A stretch of DNA of 64,000 bases. Source: Methylotenera sp. Its GTDB lineage: Bacteria > Pseudomonadota > Gammaproteobacteria > Burkholderiales > Methylophilaceae. Position numbers and translations under genes: made by a program. Positions 18,570 to 27,296 of this stretch are shown here, in pieces; position 1 is the first letter of the stretch; each line of letters opens with the position of its first letter. The DNA lies in NCBI GenBank assembly GCA_013141495.1, contig JABFQV010000005.1:58346-122345 (forward strand), written 5' to 3'. The notes beneath the pieces are model-generated. The model ran no database searches. It was given only the letters and a program-made list of their open reading frames with translations, and was not told the origin of the DNA.

Positions 18570-19001
18570 ATGAAAACATTACAACAATTACTAGACAGCA
18601 AAAAATATAAAGAAGTTATTTCAATTGCCCCACATCGTCCAGTATTTGATGCATTAGTCGTTTTGGCCGAATATAAAATCGGCGCTTTGGTGGTGCTGGA
18701 AGGCGAGAAACTGGTAGGCATTTTTTCAGAACGCGATTACGCACGTGAAGTGATTCTAAAAGGAAGATCTTCTAAAACAACTTCTATTCAGGAGGTGATG
18801 ACCGATAAAGTGCTTTTGGCCAAACCCACCGACACTGTGGAAGAGGCTATGTCGCTCATGTCAGAAAAACGTATTCGCCATTTACCTGTCATTGAAAATG
18901 GCAAAGTGATCGGCGTGCTTTCGATTGGCGACTTGGTGAAAGAAACCATTACCTATCAACAAGAACTGATTAAGCAATTACAGATTTACATTAACAGCTA
19001 A
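18570..19001 (+). CDS. CBS-domain pair protein
   Basis: A 143-residue protein made almost only of two CBS motifs: residues 8-60 (VFDALVVLAEYKIGALVVLE, then LVGIFSERDYAREVIL) and 72-130 (VMTDKVLLAKPTDTVEEAM, then RIRHLPVIENGKVIGVLSIG). Stand-alone CBS pairs bind adenine nucleotides or SAM and sense energy state; the E-R-D-Y-A motif is typical. GGAGACTGCC gives a ribosome-binding site 7-10 nt before the ATG. Transcribed divergently from marR, separated by about 130 nt, so MarR control is possible. Confidence 0.88.
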   Translation: MKTLQQLLDSKKYKEVISIAPHRPVFDALVVLAEYKIGALVVLEGEKLVGIFSERDYAREVILKGRSSKTTSIQEVMTDKVLLAKPTDTVEEAMSLMSEKRIRHLPVIENGKVIGVLSIGDLVKETITYQQELIKQLQIYINS

Positions 19002-19031
19002 CCGTTTTATAGCTATTCCACTAAACAACCC

Positions 19032-19099
19032 GTCATTCCGTGCTTGACACGGAATCTAGTGACTTAAAGACTCTAGATACCGACTTTCGTCGGTATGAC
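19032..19099. repeat. REP-like double-hairpin repeat
   Basis: Starts GTCATTCCG and ends CGGTATGAC, the ends being near-inverted copies. Inside are two perfect hairpins, ATTCCGTG-cttga-CACGGAAT and ATACCGAC-tttc-GTCGGTAT, plus TCTAG/CTAGA between them. It lies after the CBS gene stop and may end that transcript. The rest of 19002-19358 holds no gene, only the trhP terminator. Confidence 0.75.
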
Positions 19100-19305
19100 A
19101 ATTGCGAGAAATTGGTTGTAACATCGGATTGTTTAATAGAACCGCTATACGCTTTACTTTACGCAACCGTATTTACTTGCCGCGAATCATCGCGCGGATT
19201 AGATTTTGGCTTTGTAACTTAGATACAAGCGTTACCGCAAACACATGTAAGTGCACCATGCCCTGTAGCAGGTAAGTTGAATAGTAATTCTATGATTCAA
19301 AATGC

Positions 19306-19333
19306 AAAAAGGGAGCTGATCAACTCCCTTTTT
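19306..19333 (-). terminator. Intrinsic terminator of trhP
   Basis: Arms AAAAAGGGAG (19306-19315) and CTCCCTTTTT (19324-19333) with an 8-nt loop that is itself partly palindromic (CTGATCAA). It lies 26 nt after the trhP stop codon, with a T run on the minus strand. Confidence 0.85.
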
Positions 19334-19358
19334 AATTTAAATAAAATGCTCGTTCAAG

Positions 19359-20717
19359 TTAAAGATATTTAACCACCATTGCGTTGCTTAAATCACTCGC
19401 CGTGATTGGCACCCGCACATAGTAGCCACTACCAGAGGCTTCTTGGATTGGCTCACCTTTTTTGTTAAACATGGCTTCAACAACCAACGCCTGATTGCCG
19501 CTAGGGTGAATCACCTGCAGACGGTCACCCACTGCAAACTTGTTGCGTGCCTCAATATCTGCCAAGCCTGTTTTGGCATCATAAGCCACCACATCGCCCA
19601 CATACAAACTACGGCTTGAGCTTGAATATCCTTGTTTATAATTTTGATGCTCGGCAGTGTGATGCCGTTGATAGAATCCATCGGTATAACCACGATTAGC
19701 GAGGTTTTCTAAATCGCCCAGCAGGCTCCAGTCAAACGGACGTCCGGCCACTGCATCATCAATGGCTTTACGATAATTTTGGCAAGTGCGTGCAACGTAA
19801 TAGCGCGACTTTGTGCGGCCTTCAATCTTCAATGAATCCACGCCCATTTTAATCAAACGTTCCACGTGTTCGATTGCACGCAAATCTTTGCTGTTCATAA
19901 TGTAGGTGCCGTGCTCATCTTCTTCAATCGGCAACAATTCACCCGGGCGACCTTTTTCTTCAATCAGATAAACCTTATCAGCCAATGGATGGCGCGGCAG
20001 GCTTCCGCAACCCGAGAGGCTCGATTTTTCCATCTCGGCTTTAAAGTCAAATTCATCTAAGCGTATCACCCCAGCCGCATCTTCTGCGGCATCATGCACT
20101 TTATAATCCCAGCGGCAGCTATTGGTGCAAGTGCCTTGGTTCGGGTCGCGCTGGTTAAAATAGCCTGAAAGCAGGCAACGACCTGAATAGGCGATACATA
20201 ATGCACCGTGCACAAATACTTCTAATTCCATTTCTGGGCACTGCTGGCGAATCTCTTCAATTTCATCCAATGAAAGTTCACGCGATAAAATCACACGTGT
20301 CAGCCCTAAGCTTTGCCAAAACTTCACCGTGGCAAAATTAACTGTATTCGCCTGCACTGATAAATGCACTGGCACCTCTGGCCATTTTTCACGCACCATC
20401 ATAATCAAGCCTGGGTCAGACATAATCAAGGCATCAGGCTGCATCGCAATCACTGGCGCCATATCCGCCATATAAGTTTTAACTTTGGCGTTGTGCGGCG
20501 AGATGTTGCTAGCTACAAAAAACTTTTTACCGCGCGCATGCGCCTCGTTAATGCCAATCTCAAGATTAGCCATCGTAAAATCATTATTACGCGCTCGCAG
20601 ACTGTATCGCGGCTGCCCCGCATAGATGGCATCTGCACCGTAATCAAAAGCGGTACGCATACGATCCAAGTCACCCGCTGGCGCTAAAAGCTCCGGCATT
20701 CTCAATTTTTTATTCAC
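19359..20717 (-). CDS. trhP: tRNA hydroxylation protein P (U32 peptidase family, YegQ)
   Basis: In E. coli TrhP (YegQ) is needed with prephenate for 5-hydroxyuridine formation at tRNA position 34. The 452-residue protein begins MPELLAPAGDLDRMRTAFDYGADAIYAG and carries the U32 signature near ELEVFVHGALCIAYSGRCLLSGY with a Cys cluster (GTCTNSCRWDY) matching the iron-sulfur ligands of the family. KIEGRTKSRYYVA and the C-terminal beta-barrel (YVGDVVAYD, then VGDRLQVIHPSG) are intact. It ends with its own terminator and lies 4 nt downstream of yjbQ. Confidence 0.92.
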   Translation of the reverse strand: MNKKLRMPELLAPAGDLDRMRTAFDYGADAIYAGQPRYSLRARNNDFTMANLEIGINEAHARGKKFFVASNISPHNAKVKTYMADMAPVIAMQPDALIMSDPGLIMMVREKWPEVPVHLSVQANTVNFATVKFWQSLGLTRVILSRELSLDEIEEIRQQCPEMELEVFVHGALCIAYSGRCLLSGYFNQRDPNQGTCTNSCRWDYKVHDAAEDAAGVIRLDEFDFKAEMEKSSLSGCGSLPRHPLADKVYLIEEKGRPGELLPIEEDEHGTYIMNSKDLRAIEHVERLIKMGVDSLKIEGRTKSRYYVARTCQNYRKAIDDAVAGRPFDWSLLGDLENLANRGYTDGFYQRHHTAEHQNYKQGYSSSSRSLYVGDVVAYDAKTGLADIEARNKFAVGDRLQVIHPSGNQALVVEAMFNKKGEPIQEASGSGYYVRVPITASDLSNAMVVKYL

Positions 20718-20721
20718 TTAA

Positions 20722-21141
20722 TCACTCACCAATAATTTTCACTAACACACGCTTTTTACGGCGGCCATCAAACTCACCATAAAAAATCTGCTCCCACGGA
20801 CCAAAATCCAGTTGGCCCTCAGTAATTGCCACGACTACTTCACGCCCCATCACCTGGCGCTTCATGTGCGCATCGGCATTATCTTCACCGGTATCGTTAT
20901 GGCGATAACTACTCACAGGCTCATGTGGTGCAAGGCGTTCCAGCCACTGCGTGTAATCATGATGCAAACCGCGCTCATCATCGTTAATAAACACACTGGC
21001 GGTGATGTGCATCGCATTCACCAATACAAAACCTTCTTTTACTCCGCTTTCGCGCAAACACTCACGCACCTGCTCAGTAATGCGAATAAACGCCACACGG
21101 GTTGGTGGATTAAACCAAAGTTCTTTACGATAACTTTTCAC
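20722..21141 (-). CDS. yjbQ: YjbQ/UPF0047 family protein (thiamine-phosphate-synthase-like activity reported)
   Basis: I chose the GTG at 21141 because AGGAG (21152-21148) lies 6 nt upstream; the open frame extends to a TTG at 21162. The resulting 139-residue protein has the family pattern: [39 protein letters not shown], the [10 protein letters not shown] segment with His residues, and [20 protein letters not shown]. The conserved His and Glu suggest a metal-binding trimeric fold; a weak thiamine phosphate synthase activity was reported for E. coli YjbQ. It is directly upstream of trhP and 24 nt from an inverted-repeat element that occupies its promoter. Confidence 0.88.
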   Translation of the reverse strand: MKSYRKELWFNPPTRVAFIRITEQVRECLRESGVKEGFVLVNAMHITASVFINDDERGLHHDYTQWLERLAPHEPVSSYRHNDTGEDNADAHMKRQVMGREVVVAITEGQLDFGPWEQIFYGEFDGRRKKRVLVKIIGE

Positions 21142-21165
21142 ATCACACTCCTGAATGTTCAATAA

Positions 21166-21308
21166 AGGGCACCTCTATTAGTTCAAGTTGCTAAGCTAGA
21201 CAAGGCGCGAGTAAAAAATTGTGACGCAGCATATGGTTGATATGTAAGGAATAATTTTTTATGAGCAACGCAGTATAGTAACGGAAATTGAATTAATAGA
21301 GGCGCCCT
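21166..21308. mobile_element. MITE-like inverted-repeat element, family A, copy 2
   Basis: A 143-bp element with ends AGGGCACCTCTATTA (left) and, reverse-complemented, AGGGCGCCTCTATTA (right), then TTCAA on both. The interior matches copy 1 (3698-3839) along its length, including GACAAGGCGCGA, GCATAT and AACGCAGTATA. It is flanked by AA on both sides, again compatible with a 2-bp duplication. It fills almost the whole gap between the SoxYZ-like gene's terminator and yjbQ, so the yjbQ promoter either lies in it or was displaced by it. Confidence 0.8.
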
Positions 21309-21333
21309 AAGGTGATTTTAGCACCGCTAGAAC

Positions 21334-21358
21334 AAAAAGACCTCCAAACGGAGGCCTT
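21334..21358 (-). terminator. Intrinsic terminator of the SoxYZ-like gene
   Basis: Hairpin GACCTCC-aaac-GGAGGCC (one G-T type mismatch on RNA) with an A run on its left that reads as T on the minus strand, about 20 nt after the stop codon at 21380. Confidence 0.75.
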
Positions 21359-21379
21359 TATCTGCGACAGGTAATTTAA

Positions 21380-22183
21380 TTACCCTTTTACATCAATCGC
21401 ATGCGTAAATACTTTACCTTCATTGTCGGTAGCGGTCACTTCTAGCTTACCTGGCGCATCGGGCACAAAATCAAATTTAAAATACGGATCTTCTGCCGTG
21501 CCTACGCCCACATCAACGGTCATCACCGGTTTGCCGTTATACACGAACTCTGTTTTGTTGATATAGAAAGCCGGTACATAGCCTTGCGAAACTAAATCAC
21601 GTTGCAAGCCTGTACGCATAATGTGTTTAATGTTAAATGTAGCTGAGGTTGCACTGCCAAATTTAACAGGCTCATCTACTTTTAACTTGATTTTCCCTGC
21701 GGCAGTTCTAATCGCAGCTTCATCATTTTCCACCATGCCGCCACAGCCGCCCGCGGCACGAATTACACGCGAGGCTAAGTAAAGCTTGCCATCAGCCGTT
21801 TCGCCTACCAGACGAACAAAGGCATCAGTTTCAAAACGGATACGTGTTGCTAACTGAAAATTACCTAACGATTCAGTTAAATGGTAAGTTGCAGTCAGCG
21901 GAATCGGGTTAGCATCCACAAAAGCATAAAGCTTTTTAATCACCACCCCATTAGCGGCAACATTATCAATACTGTAAGTCACAGGTACTTGCGCACCACT
22001 CTCGGCGCGGCGCGGCGCATCAATTTTAATAAAATCCACCTCTTGCATATCACGCTTTGCAAAAAATGCTTCTTTCATCACTGGCCATAATTTAGGGTCA
22101 GCCTCTGCATGCGCAGTCTCAACCATCATAGGCAACAAACTAGTTGCCATAAAAGCACTCAATAACAATCGGCTCAGTTTCAT
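21380..22183 (-). CDS. Quinoprotein-dehydrogenase-associated SoxYZ-like carrier protein
   Basis: A 267-residue periplasmic protein with a signal peptide (cleavage expected after TAHA, residue 26). The N-terminal half is SoxY-like and ends in the GGCGG carrier motif with Cys147 (IRAAGGCGGM), as in SoxY, where sulfur intermediates are attached. The C-terminal half is SoxZ-like (FNIKHIMRTGLQRD, then PAFYINKTEFVYNGKPVMTV and the FDFVPDAPGKLEVTATDNEG strand region). Such one-chain fusions are known beside methanol-dehydrogenase-type quinoproteins rather than with the sox thiosulfate system. No dehydrogenase or cytochrome gene is adjacent here. The real substrate is unknown. Confidence 0.85.
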   Translation of the reverse strand: MKLSRLLLSAFMATSLLPMMVETAHAEADPKLWPVMKEAFFAKRDMQEVDFIKIDAPRRAESGAQVPVTYSIDNVAANGVVIKKLYAFVDANPIPLTATYHLTESLGNFQLATRIRFETDAFVRLVGETADGKLYLASRVIRAAGGCGGMVENDEAAIRTAAGKIKLKVDEPVKFGSATSATFNIKHIMRTGLQRDLVSQGYVPAFYINKTEFVYNGKPVMTVDVGVGTAEDPYFKFDFVPDAPGKLEVTATDNEGKVFTHAIDVKG

Positions 22184-22299
22184 CTTAAATCTCCACGTTT
22201 AAAAAAATTGCACCACTCATCTTACAAAAATGCATTTATCGAAATTATGACTACGAGATGCTATTTTAGTTTTATGCCAAGCCTTGTATGTGACTCGCA

Positions 22300-22695
22300 T
22301 CACACAGATTCATTCGCCATGTAAAAGAACAGCTCTATGCCATTACCAACAGGGTCTTTAAAGTTAATTTGTTTTACATTCAATACTGGCAAGTCACGGA
22401 TGGTATAACTCACATTGTGCGCTGTTAAATGTGCTTCGGTTGCTGGCATATCGGTGCAGGTAAATGAAATATGGTCAATGGTCGTGAGTACGTTCATAAG
22501 TGGTTCACCTTCTCCGCGGTATTCGGCCAAGTGCATCACATGCGTATCACCAATGTATAGCCAAAACCCGCGGCTGGTAAACCCCTCACGCGGCCCAACC
22601 TTTAAACCGACCACATCACAGTAGAAGTCTTTGAGTTTGAGCATCGTGTCATATGGCGTGCGGAGGTTAACGTGATTTAGTTGGGTGACTGGCAT
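22300..22695 (-). CDS. VOC-family (glyoxalase/bleomycin resistance-type) protein
   Basis: A 131-residue protein with the paired beta-alpha-beta-beta-beta modules of the vicinal oxygen chelate fold: LNHVNLRTPYDTMLKLKDFY at the start and TIDHISFTCTDMPATEAHL in the middle. Candidate metal ligands are His8, His52 or His55 (DTHVMHLAEY), His69 and Glu123 (GNGIELFFYM). The substrate is not evident; it may be an extradiol dioxygenase, an isomerase or a binding protein. It stands alone, about 115 nt from the SoxYZ-like gene. Confidence 0.8.
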   Translation of the reverse strand: MPVTQLNHVNLRTPYDTMLKLKDFYCDVVGLKVGPREGFTSRGFWLYIGDTHVMHLAEYRGEGEPLMNVLTTIDHISFTCTDMPATEAHLTAHNVSYTIRDLPVLNVKQINFKDPVGNGIELFFYMANESV

Positions 22696-22799
22696 AATAT
22701 TATCTCTTGGTAATCCTACAAGGTTTTGGCAACATCAACCCATGCACTTTAGCACCTTTGCTGCCTCGAGTAACTAGCGCAAACAGATGAAATGGCAGA

Positions 22800-23327
22800 T
22801 CAATCGCCTTCAAACTCACACAGTGAAAAAGGCGTGAGCCCACCTTCAGTTAATCGCTTTGAACCGCCTAAATCGGGCAAATCAATCACAAAAGCACAAC
22901 CCATCACCACGCCACCCAGTTTTTGTATCAAAGTCACAGCAGCCTCAGCCGTGCCACCAGTTGCAATCAAATCATCCACCAGCAATACCTGCTCGCCATC
23001 GGCAATGGCATCGGTGTGAATCTCCACGCGGTCAGCGCCATACTCTAAAGCGTAATCATGCCCTATCGTCTCAGCAGGCAACTTACCAGATTTTCGAATC
23101 GGCACAAAGCCTAAACCCAGCTTATATGCCAGCGCCGCACCGATGATAAATCCACGCGCCTCAATCCCTGCGATTTTATTGATTCTTTGATTTGCGTAAT
23201 GGTGCGCAAGTGCATCTATCGCCATGCGAAAGCCGATAGGGTCTTTCAGCAAAGTGGTAATGTCACGAAACTGAATGTCTTTCTTAGGGTAATGCGGGAT
23301 AGTGCGTATTAGGGATTTGATAGGCAT
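22800..23327 (-). CDS. apt: Adenine phosphoribosyltransferase
   Basis: Apt salvages adenine to AMP with PRPP. The 175-residue protein has the PRPP-binding loop VLLVDDLIATGGT at about residues 114-126, the N-terminal IRTIPHYPKKDIQFRDITTL segment typical of Apt, and GIEARGFIIGAALAYKLGLG. No regulatory site was recognised upstream. Confidence 0.96.
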   Translation of the reverse strand: MPIKSLIRTIPHYPKKDIQFRDITTLLKDPIGFRMAIDALAHHYANQRINKIAGIEARGFIIGAALAYKLGLGFVPIRKSGKLPAETIGHDYALEYGADRVEIHTDAIADGEQVLLVDDLIATGGTAEAAVTLIQKLGGVVMGCAFVIDLPDLGGSKRLTEGGLTPFSLCEFEGD

Positions 23328-23371
23328 AAATGTAGCACTTAAATTTTACGCAGATTACCATTAGTTAAAAT

Positions 23372-23444
23372 GTAGGGTGGGGTTTTAACCCCACGCGGTG
23401 AATATTGCTAGTGCGCTACACGTGGGTTCAAGAACCCACCCTAC
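23372..23444. repeat. REP doublet (BIME-like) with GTAG heads
   Basis: Two palindromic units in inverted orientation: the left begins GTAGGGTGGGG and folds as GTGGGG-tttt-aaCCCCAC; the right ends AACCCACCCTAC and folds as GTGGGTTC-aa-GAACCCAC. Each unit carries the 5'-GTAG tetranucleotide that marks REP sequences mobilised by REP-associated Y1 transposases. It lies in the gap between apt and the mrr-like gene. Confidence 0.8.
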
Positions 23445-23448
23445 TTGG

Positions 23449-24366
23449 CTATTCATCCACAAAAAAATCAGAATCAATACCTTTAACTTCATAGGTAGTT
23501 GCAACAGAAACACCTACATTATTTTCAATCATTAACTTTGCTAGCGTATACCCGTTAATTAAAACAACTTTATAGTGATTGTTGTTTTTAACAAAGTCCA
23601 ATGCCTCTTTAGTGAAGTCCGATGTCGTAATAAATACACCCTTTGTAGCTCTCTGCCCAGAAAGGGCGCCAACGAACTTTTGAATTTCAGGTCGGCCAAC
23701 AACACCTTCCCACCGTTTTGCTTGAATATAAATTGAATCCAAACCTAATCGGTCTTCATCAATCACACCATCAATTCCCTCGTCTCCACTTCGTTTAGTG
23801 ACACGCGCTGCGTTGGCCAAGGTTCCGCCGTAACCCATTCTGACCAAGAGGTTAACAACCAGTCTTTCAAAAAAAGTTGGTGAGCTGGATTTAACTATAT
23901 CAAGCAAATCAATAGCTAAAGCCAAATTTAATTTAGTATAATTTTCTTCTAAAACCTCTTCAGGTGTATTTTTGATAACACTTTCGGAAGGTTGCGCTAG
24001 ACTTGAAACCTCTGTTAAATCATCAGCTTCCTTGAATTTAATGTAGTCTGGAAACTGCTCAAGAAATTTGACACTAATAGAATTAAGTTCAGATTTAATA
24101 GTTTCTAGGCCAAGTTTTGTAATGCTCAAATAACTTCTTTTAGTTTGAGAGACTAAACCTGCTTTTTTTAAATAAAATTTGGCCCATGCAACCCTGTTAT
24201 AAAAAGTACGCGCCCTTCTACTTGGGAGCATCTCACTTAACTCTTCTTGAGTTAGCTTGAATTCATTTGCTAAGACCTCGACCACATCCTTAAACGGATG
24301 CTCATAGCCGTCATCAAGCGCTTTTAAGGTAGGCAACATTAGCGTCTGAAAATCTGGAATTGCCAT
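23449..24366 (-). CDS. mrr: Mrr-like type IV restriction endonuclease
   Basis: The ATG at 24366 (GGGAG 7 nt upstream) gives 305 residues. The N-terminal winged-helix domain (Mrr_N: FQTLMLPTLKALDDG, then LTQEELSEMLPSRRARTFYNRVAWA and YLKKAGLV) recognises modified DNA in the family. The catalytic domain has FFERLVVNLLVRMGYGG (Glu167), DEGIDGVIDED (Asp199) and the QAK variant of the nuclease core, IQAKRW (Gln215, Lys217), then GALSGQRATKGVFITTSDFT. Mrr enzymes cut methylated DNA. No methylase or partner is adjacent; it sits alone between housekeeping genes and next to a REP doublet, which suggests acquisition. Confidence 0.88.
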   Translation of the reverse strand: MAIPDFQTLMLPTLKALDDGYEHPFKDVVEVLANEFKLTQEELSEMLPSRRARTFYNRVAWAKFYLKKAGLVSQTKRSYLSITKLGLETIKSELNSISVKFLEQFPDYIKFKEADDLTEVSSLAQPSESVIKNTPEEVLEENYTKLNLALAIDLLDIVKSSSPTFFERLVVNLLVRMGYGGTLANAARVTKRSGDEGIDGVIDEDRLGLDSIYIQAKRWEGVVGRPEIQKFVGALSGQRATKGVFITTSDFTKEALDFVKNNNHYKVVLINGYTLAKLMIENNVGVSVATTYEVKGIDSDFFVDE

Positions 24367-24474
24367 ATTTAACTCCCTAAAATGCAATTCGCGATGCGAG
24401 AACTAGGCACATCCGCGTAGACAGTACGAATAGTACGGCAAGCGGATGTAACTTTCGTTAGTGACGAGTGCATT

Positions 24475-26262
24475 CTACGCCGCTGGCGTTTGTGAGCGAA
24501 CGCGTATATGCAACTCACGCAACTGCTTCTCATCCACTTCATTCGGTGCATTGGTCAGCAAGCACTGTGCACGCTGGGTTTTGGGGAAAGCAATCACGTC
24601 ACGGATAGATTCCGCACCTGTCATCAATGTAACTAAGCGGTCTAAACCAAACGCTAGGCCGCCGTGTGGAGGCGCGCCATATTGCAACGCATCCAGCAGG
24701 AAGCCGAATTTTTCTTGCGCTTCTTCAGGTGCAATTTTCAGCGCATCGAACACTTTAGACTGCACATCTTGCTTGTGAATACGCACAGAACCGCCGCCCA
24801 CTTCCCAGCCGTTTAGCACCATGTCGTAGGCTTTTGAAAGTGCAGCACCTGGGTTGGTGGTGAGCAGATCTTCGTGGCCATCTTTGGGCGCTGTGAACGG
24901 ATGGTGCAATGCAACCCAACGATCAGCTTCTTCATCGTGCTCAAACATTGGGAAATCAACCACCCACAATGGCGCCCAAGCGCGACCATCCACATGGCCT
25001 TTATCGTGACCAACTTTAAGGCGTAGCGCACCTAGTGCTTCGTTCACCACTTTAGTTTTATCTGCGCCAAAGAAAATGATGTCGCCATTTTGCGCACCGG
25101 TGCGGTCAATAATCGCTTGCAATGCAGTCACATGAATGTTTTTAACGATTGGGCTTTGCAGGCCTTCTTCATTCAATTTAGTCACATCGTTAATCTTGAT
25201 GTACGCCAAGCCTTTGGCGCCGTAAATTTTTACAAATTCAGTGTAAGCGTCAATTTCACTACGGGCCATGGCTGCGCCGTTTGGTACACGCAAAGCGGCA
25301 ACACGACCACCAGCCATATTAGCGGCACCTGCAAACACTTTAAAATCCACATCTTTCATGACGTCTGAAAGTTCAGTGATTTCTAACGTCACGCGCATAT
25401 CAGGTTTATCTGAACCGTAACGCGTCATGGCTTCAGCAAAACTCATGCGTGGAAATGCTGCTGGTAAATCTACGTTTTGTACTTTTTTAAGCATTTGGCG
25501 AATCATTTCTTCGACCAAATCCATAATGTCATTTTCTTCCATAAACGAGGTTTCAATATCCACTTGTGTGAATTCTGGCTGACGGTCAGCACGCAAATCT
25601 TCATCGCGGAAGCATTTGGTAATTTGGAAGTAACGATCAAAACCTGACACCATCAACAACTGTTTGAATAGCTGCGGTGATTGTGGCAACGCAAAGAACT
25701 GACCGGCATGAACGCGGCTCGGCACGAGGTAATCACGTGCGCCTTCAGGGGTTGAGCGCGTGAGCATGGGTGTTTCAACTTCAATAAAGCCGTTGGTATC
25801 TAAATAATCACGCAAGGTTTTAGACACGCGGTAACGCAACATCATGTTTTTTTGCATCGCAGGGCGGCGTAAATCAATGTAGCGATGTTGCAGACGCACC
25901 GTTTCAGTGAGGGTTTCGTCATCTAACTGGAATGGCGGCGTAAGTGAGGCGTTGAGAACTTCAATCTCAGTGGCAATCATTTCAACTTCACCGGTTGATA
26001 AGTTAGTGTTCACTGCGCCATCTGGTCTTGCACGCACTTCACACACTACTTTCAGCACGTATTCACTACGCACACTTTCAGCAATGGCAAACGCGGCTTG
26101 CGCATCAGGGTTTACCACCACTTGTGCCATGCCTTCACGGTCGCGTAAATCAATAAAAATAACACCGCCGTGGTCACGGCGACGATGCGCCCAACCACAC
26201 AGGGTAACAGTTTGACCAATATGTTCGCGGTTTAAGTGTCCGCAGTAATGTGTACGCATCAT
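24475..26262 (-). CDS. aspS: Aspartate--tRNA ligase (bacterial type)
   Basis: A class II aminoacyl-tRNA synthetase of 595 residues. N-terminal OB-fold anticodon domain ([21 protein letters not shown]), class II motif 1 near [13 protein letters not shown], motif 2 ([20 protein letters not shown]), the inserted GAD domain of bacterial AspRS (residues about 290-410) and motif 3 ([14 protein letters not shown]). Betaproteobacterial AspRS is often non-discriminating, charging tRNA-Asn as well; this cannot be decided here. Translation may start at the first or second Met. Downstream of DUF502 and fmdB genes, the usual betaproteobacterial order. Confidence 0.97.
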   Translation of the reverse strand: MMRTHYCGHLNREHIGQTVTLCGWAHRRRDHGGVIFIDLRDREGMAQVVVNPDAQAAFAIAESVRSEYVLKVVCEVRARPDGAVNTNLSTGEVEMIATEIEVLNASLTPPFQLDDETLTETVRLQHRYIDLRRPAMQKNMMLRYRVSKTLRDYLDTNGFIEVETPMLTRSTPEGARDYLVPSRVHAGQFFALPQSPQLFKQLLMVSGFDRYFQITKCFRDEDLRADRQPEFTQVDIETSFMEENDIMDLVEEMIRQMLKKVQNVDLPAAFPRMSFAEAMTRYGSDKPDMRVTLEITELSDVMKDVDFKVFAGAANMAGGRVAALRVPNGAAMARSEIDAYTEFVKIYGAKGLAYIKINDVTKLNEEGLQSPIVKNIHVTALQAIIDRTGAQNGDIIFFGADKTKVVNEALGALRLKVGHDKGHVDGRAWAPLWVVDFPMFEHDEEADRWVALHHPFTAPKDGHEDLLTTNPGAALSKAYDMVLNGWEVGGGSVRIHKQDVQSKVFDALKIAPEEAQEKFGFLLDALQYGAPPHGGLAFGLDRLVTLMTGAESIRDVIAFPKTQRAQCLLTNAPNEVDEKQLRELHIRVRSQTPAA

Positions 26263-26264
26263 AA

Positions 26265-26891
26265 TTATTTATTCGGATATTCAGTTAAAAGTTTAGGAGG
26301 TCTATTCGCCGGTGCCACTACGCCCATAGAGATAATATATTTAAGCGCTTCATCAACGCTCATTTCCAGTTCAATGACATCGGCTTTGGGCATCATTAAA
26401 AAATAACCGCCAGTCGGGTTGGGGGTTGTCGGCACAAAAACACTCACATAATCACCATGCAAATGATTAGCCACATCGCCACCTGGCGTACCGGTCACAA
26501 ATGCAATCGTCCAAGCGCCCTCGCGTGGAAACTGCACCAGTACCGCTTTACGAAACGCATTGCCAGAATCCGAAAATAAGGTATCTGAAACTTGCTTAAC
26601 ACTAGAGTAAACTGACTTGACTACCGGCACGCGGCTGAGCAGCTTTTCCCATAAAATAATAAGATGTCGTCCAAAGAAGTTGGTAGCAATAATGCCGGTA
26701 GTGAGCACGATGACAACAGTAAGAATTGCGCCCACACCAGGAATGTCGCGCCCAAACAAGGTGTGCGGATGCCAAGCCTCCGGCAACAGCAGCAAGCTTT
26801 GATCCATGGCACCAATAAGGGATTTAAGTACCCAAATGGTAATCACCAATGGCACCAATACAAGCAAGCCGGTAATAAAATATTTTTTCAT
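26265..26891 (-). CDS. DUF502 family membrane protein
   Basis: A 208-residue protein with two N-terminal membrane helices ([21 protein letters not shown] and [21 protein letters not shown]) followed by a soluble domain. The family words [38 protein letters not shown] and [18 protein letters not shown] are all present. Function is unknown. It is 2 nt from aspS and 21 nt from fmdB, so the three form one operon with fmdB first. Confidence 0.9.
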   Translation of the reverse strand: MKKYFITGLLVLVPLVITIWVLKSLIGAMDQSLLLLPEAWHPHTLFGRDIPGVGAILTVVIVLTTGIIATNFFGRHLIILWEKLLSRVPVVKSVYSSVKQVSDTLFSDSGNAFRKAVLVQFPREGAWTIAFVTGTPGGDVANHLHGDYVSVFVPTTPNPTGGYFLMMPKADVIELEMSVDEALKYIISMGVVAPANRPPKLLTEYPNK

Positions 26892-26912
26892 TGAGTTAAG
26901 CTTGAAGTAGAT

Positions 26913-27185
26913 TTAATGGCAAGCGCAACCGGTAGCACAGGCAGCTGGCGCAGAACTCGTTAACTCGCTTGCGGGTTCTGCTGCTTTGGACGTCGGCTTT
27001 TGACCACCTTTAAAATCAGTGGCATACCAACCGCTACCAGTAAGCTGAAAACTGGGCGCTGAAACTTGTTTAGCAAAAGCTTCTTTACCACACTCGGGGC
27101 AAGCCTCTATGCTGGCAGCGCTCATTTTGCGCATCACTTCGGCTTTATGGCCGCAACTACTGCATTGATAATCGTAAATTGGCAT
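26913..27185 (-). CDS. fmdB: FmdB-family zinc-ribbon protein
   Basis: A 90-residue protein: MPIYDYQCSSCGHKAEVM at the start and CPECGKEAFAKQVSAPSFQL in the middle give the two CxxC knuckles of a zinc ribbon. FmdB was named as a putative regulator of an amidase operon in Methylophilus, but most members are of unknown role. The C-terminal tail ends in ACATGCACH, an extra Cys/His cluster. First gene of the fmdB-DUF502-aspS operon. Confidence 0.9.
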   Translation of the reverse strand: MPIYDYQCSSCGHKAEVMRKMSAASIEACPECGKEAFAKQVSAPSFQLTGSGWYATDFKGGQKPTSKAAEPASELTSSAPAACATGCACH

Positions 27186-27296
27186 ACAAAATCACCGCTA
27201 CACTTGAGGTTAAATAAGGCGAGATTATACCTTAAACCAAACCAAAATTATTCGAGGCTACCGCTTGTGCTAATCGCCACAAAATGCGTGGCTACA

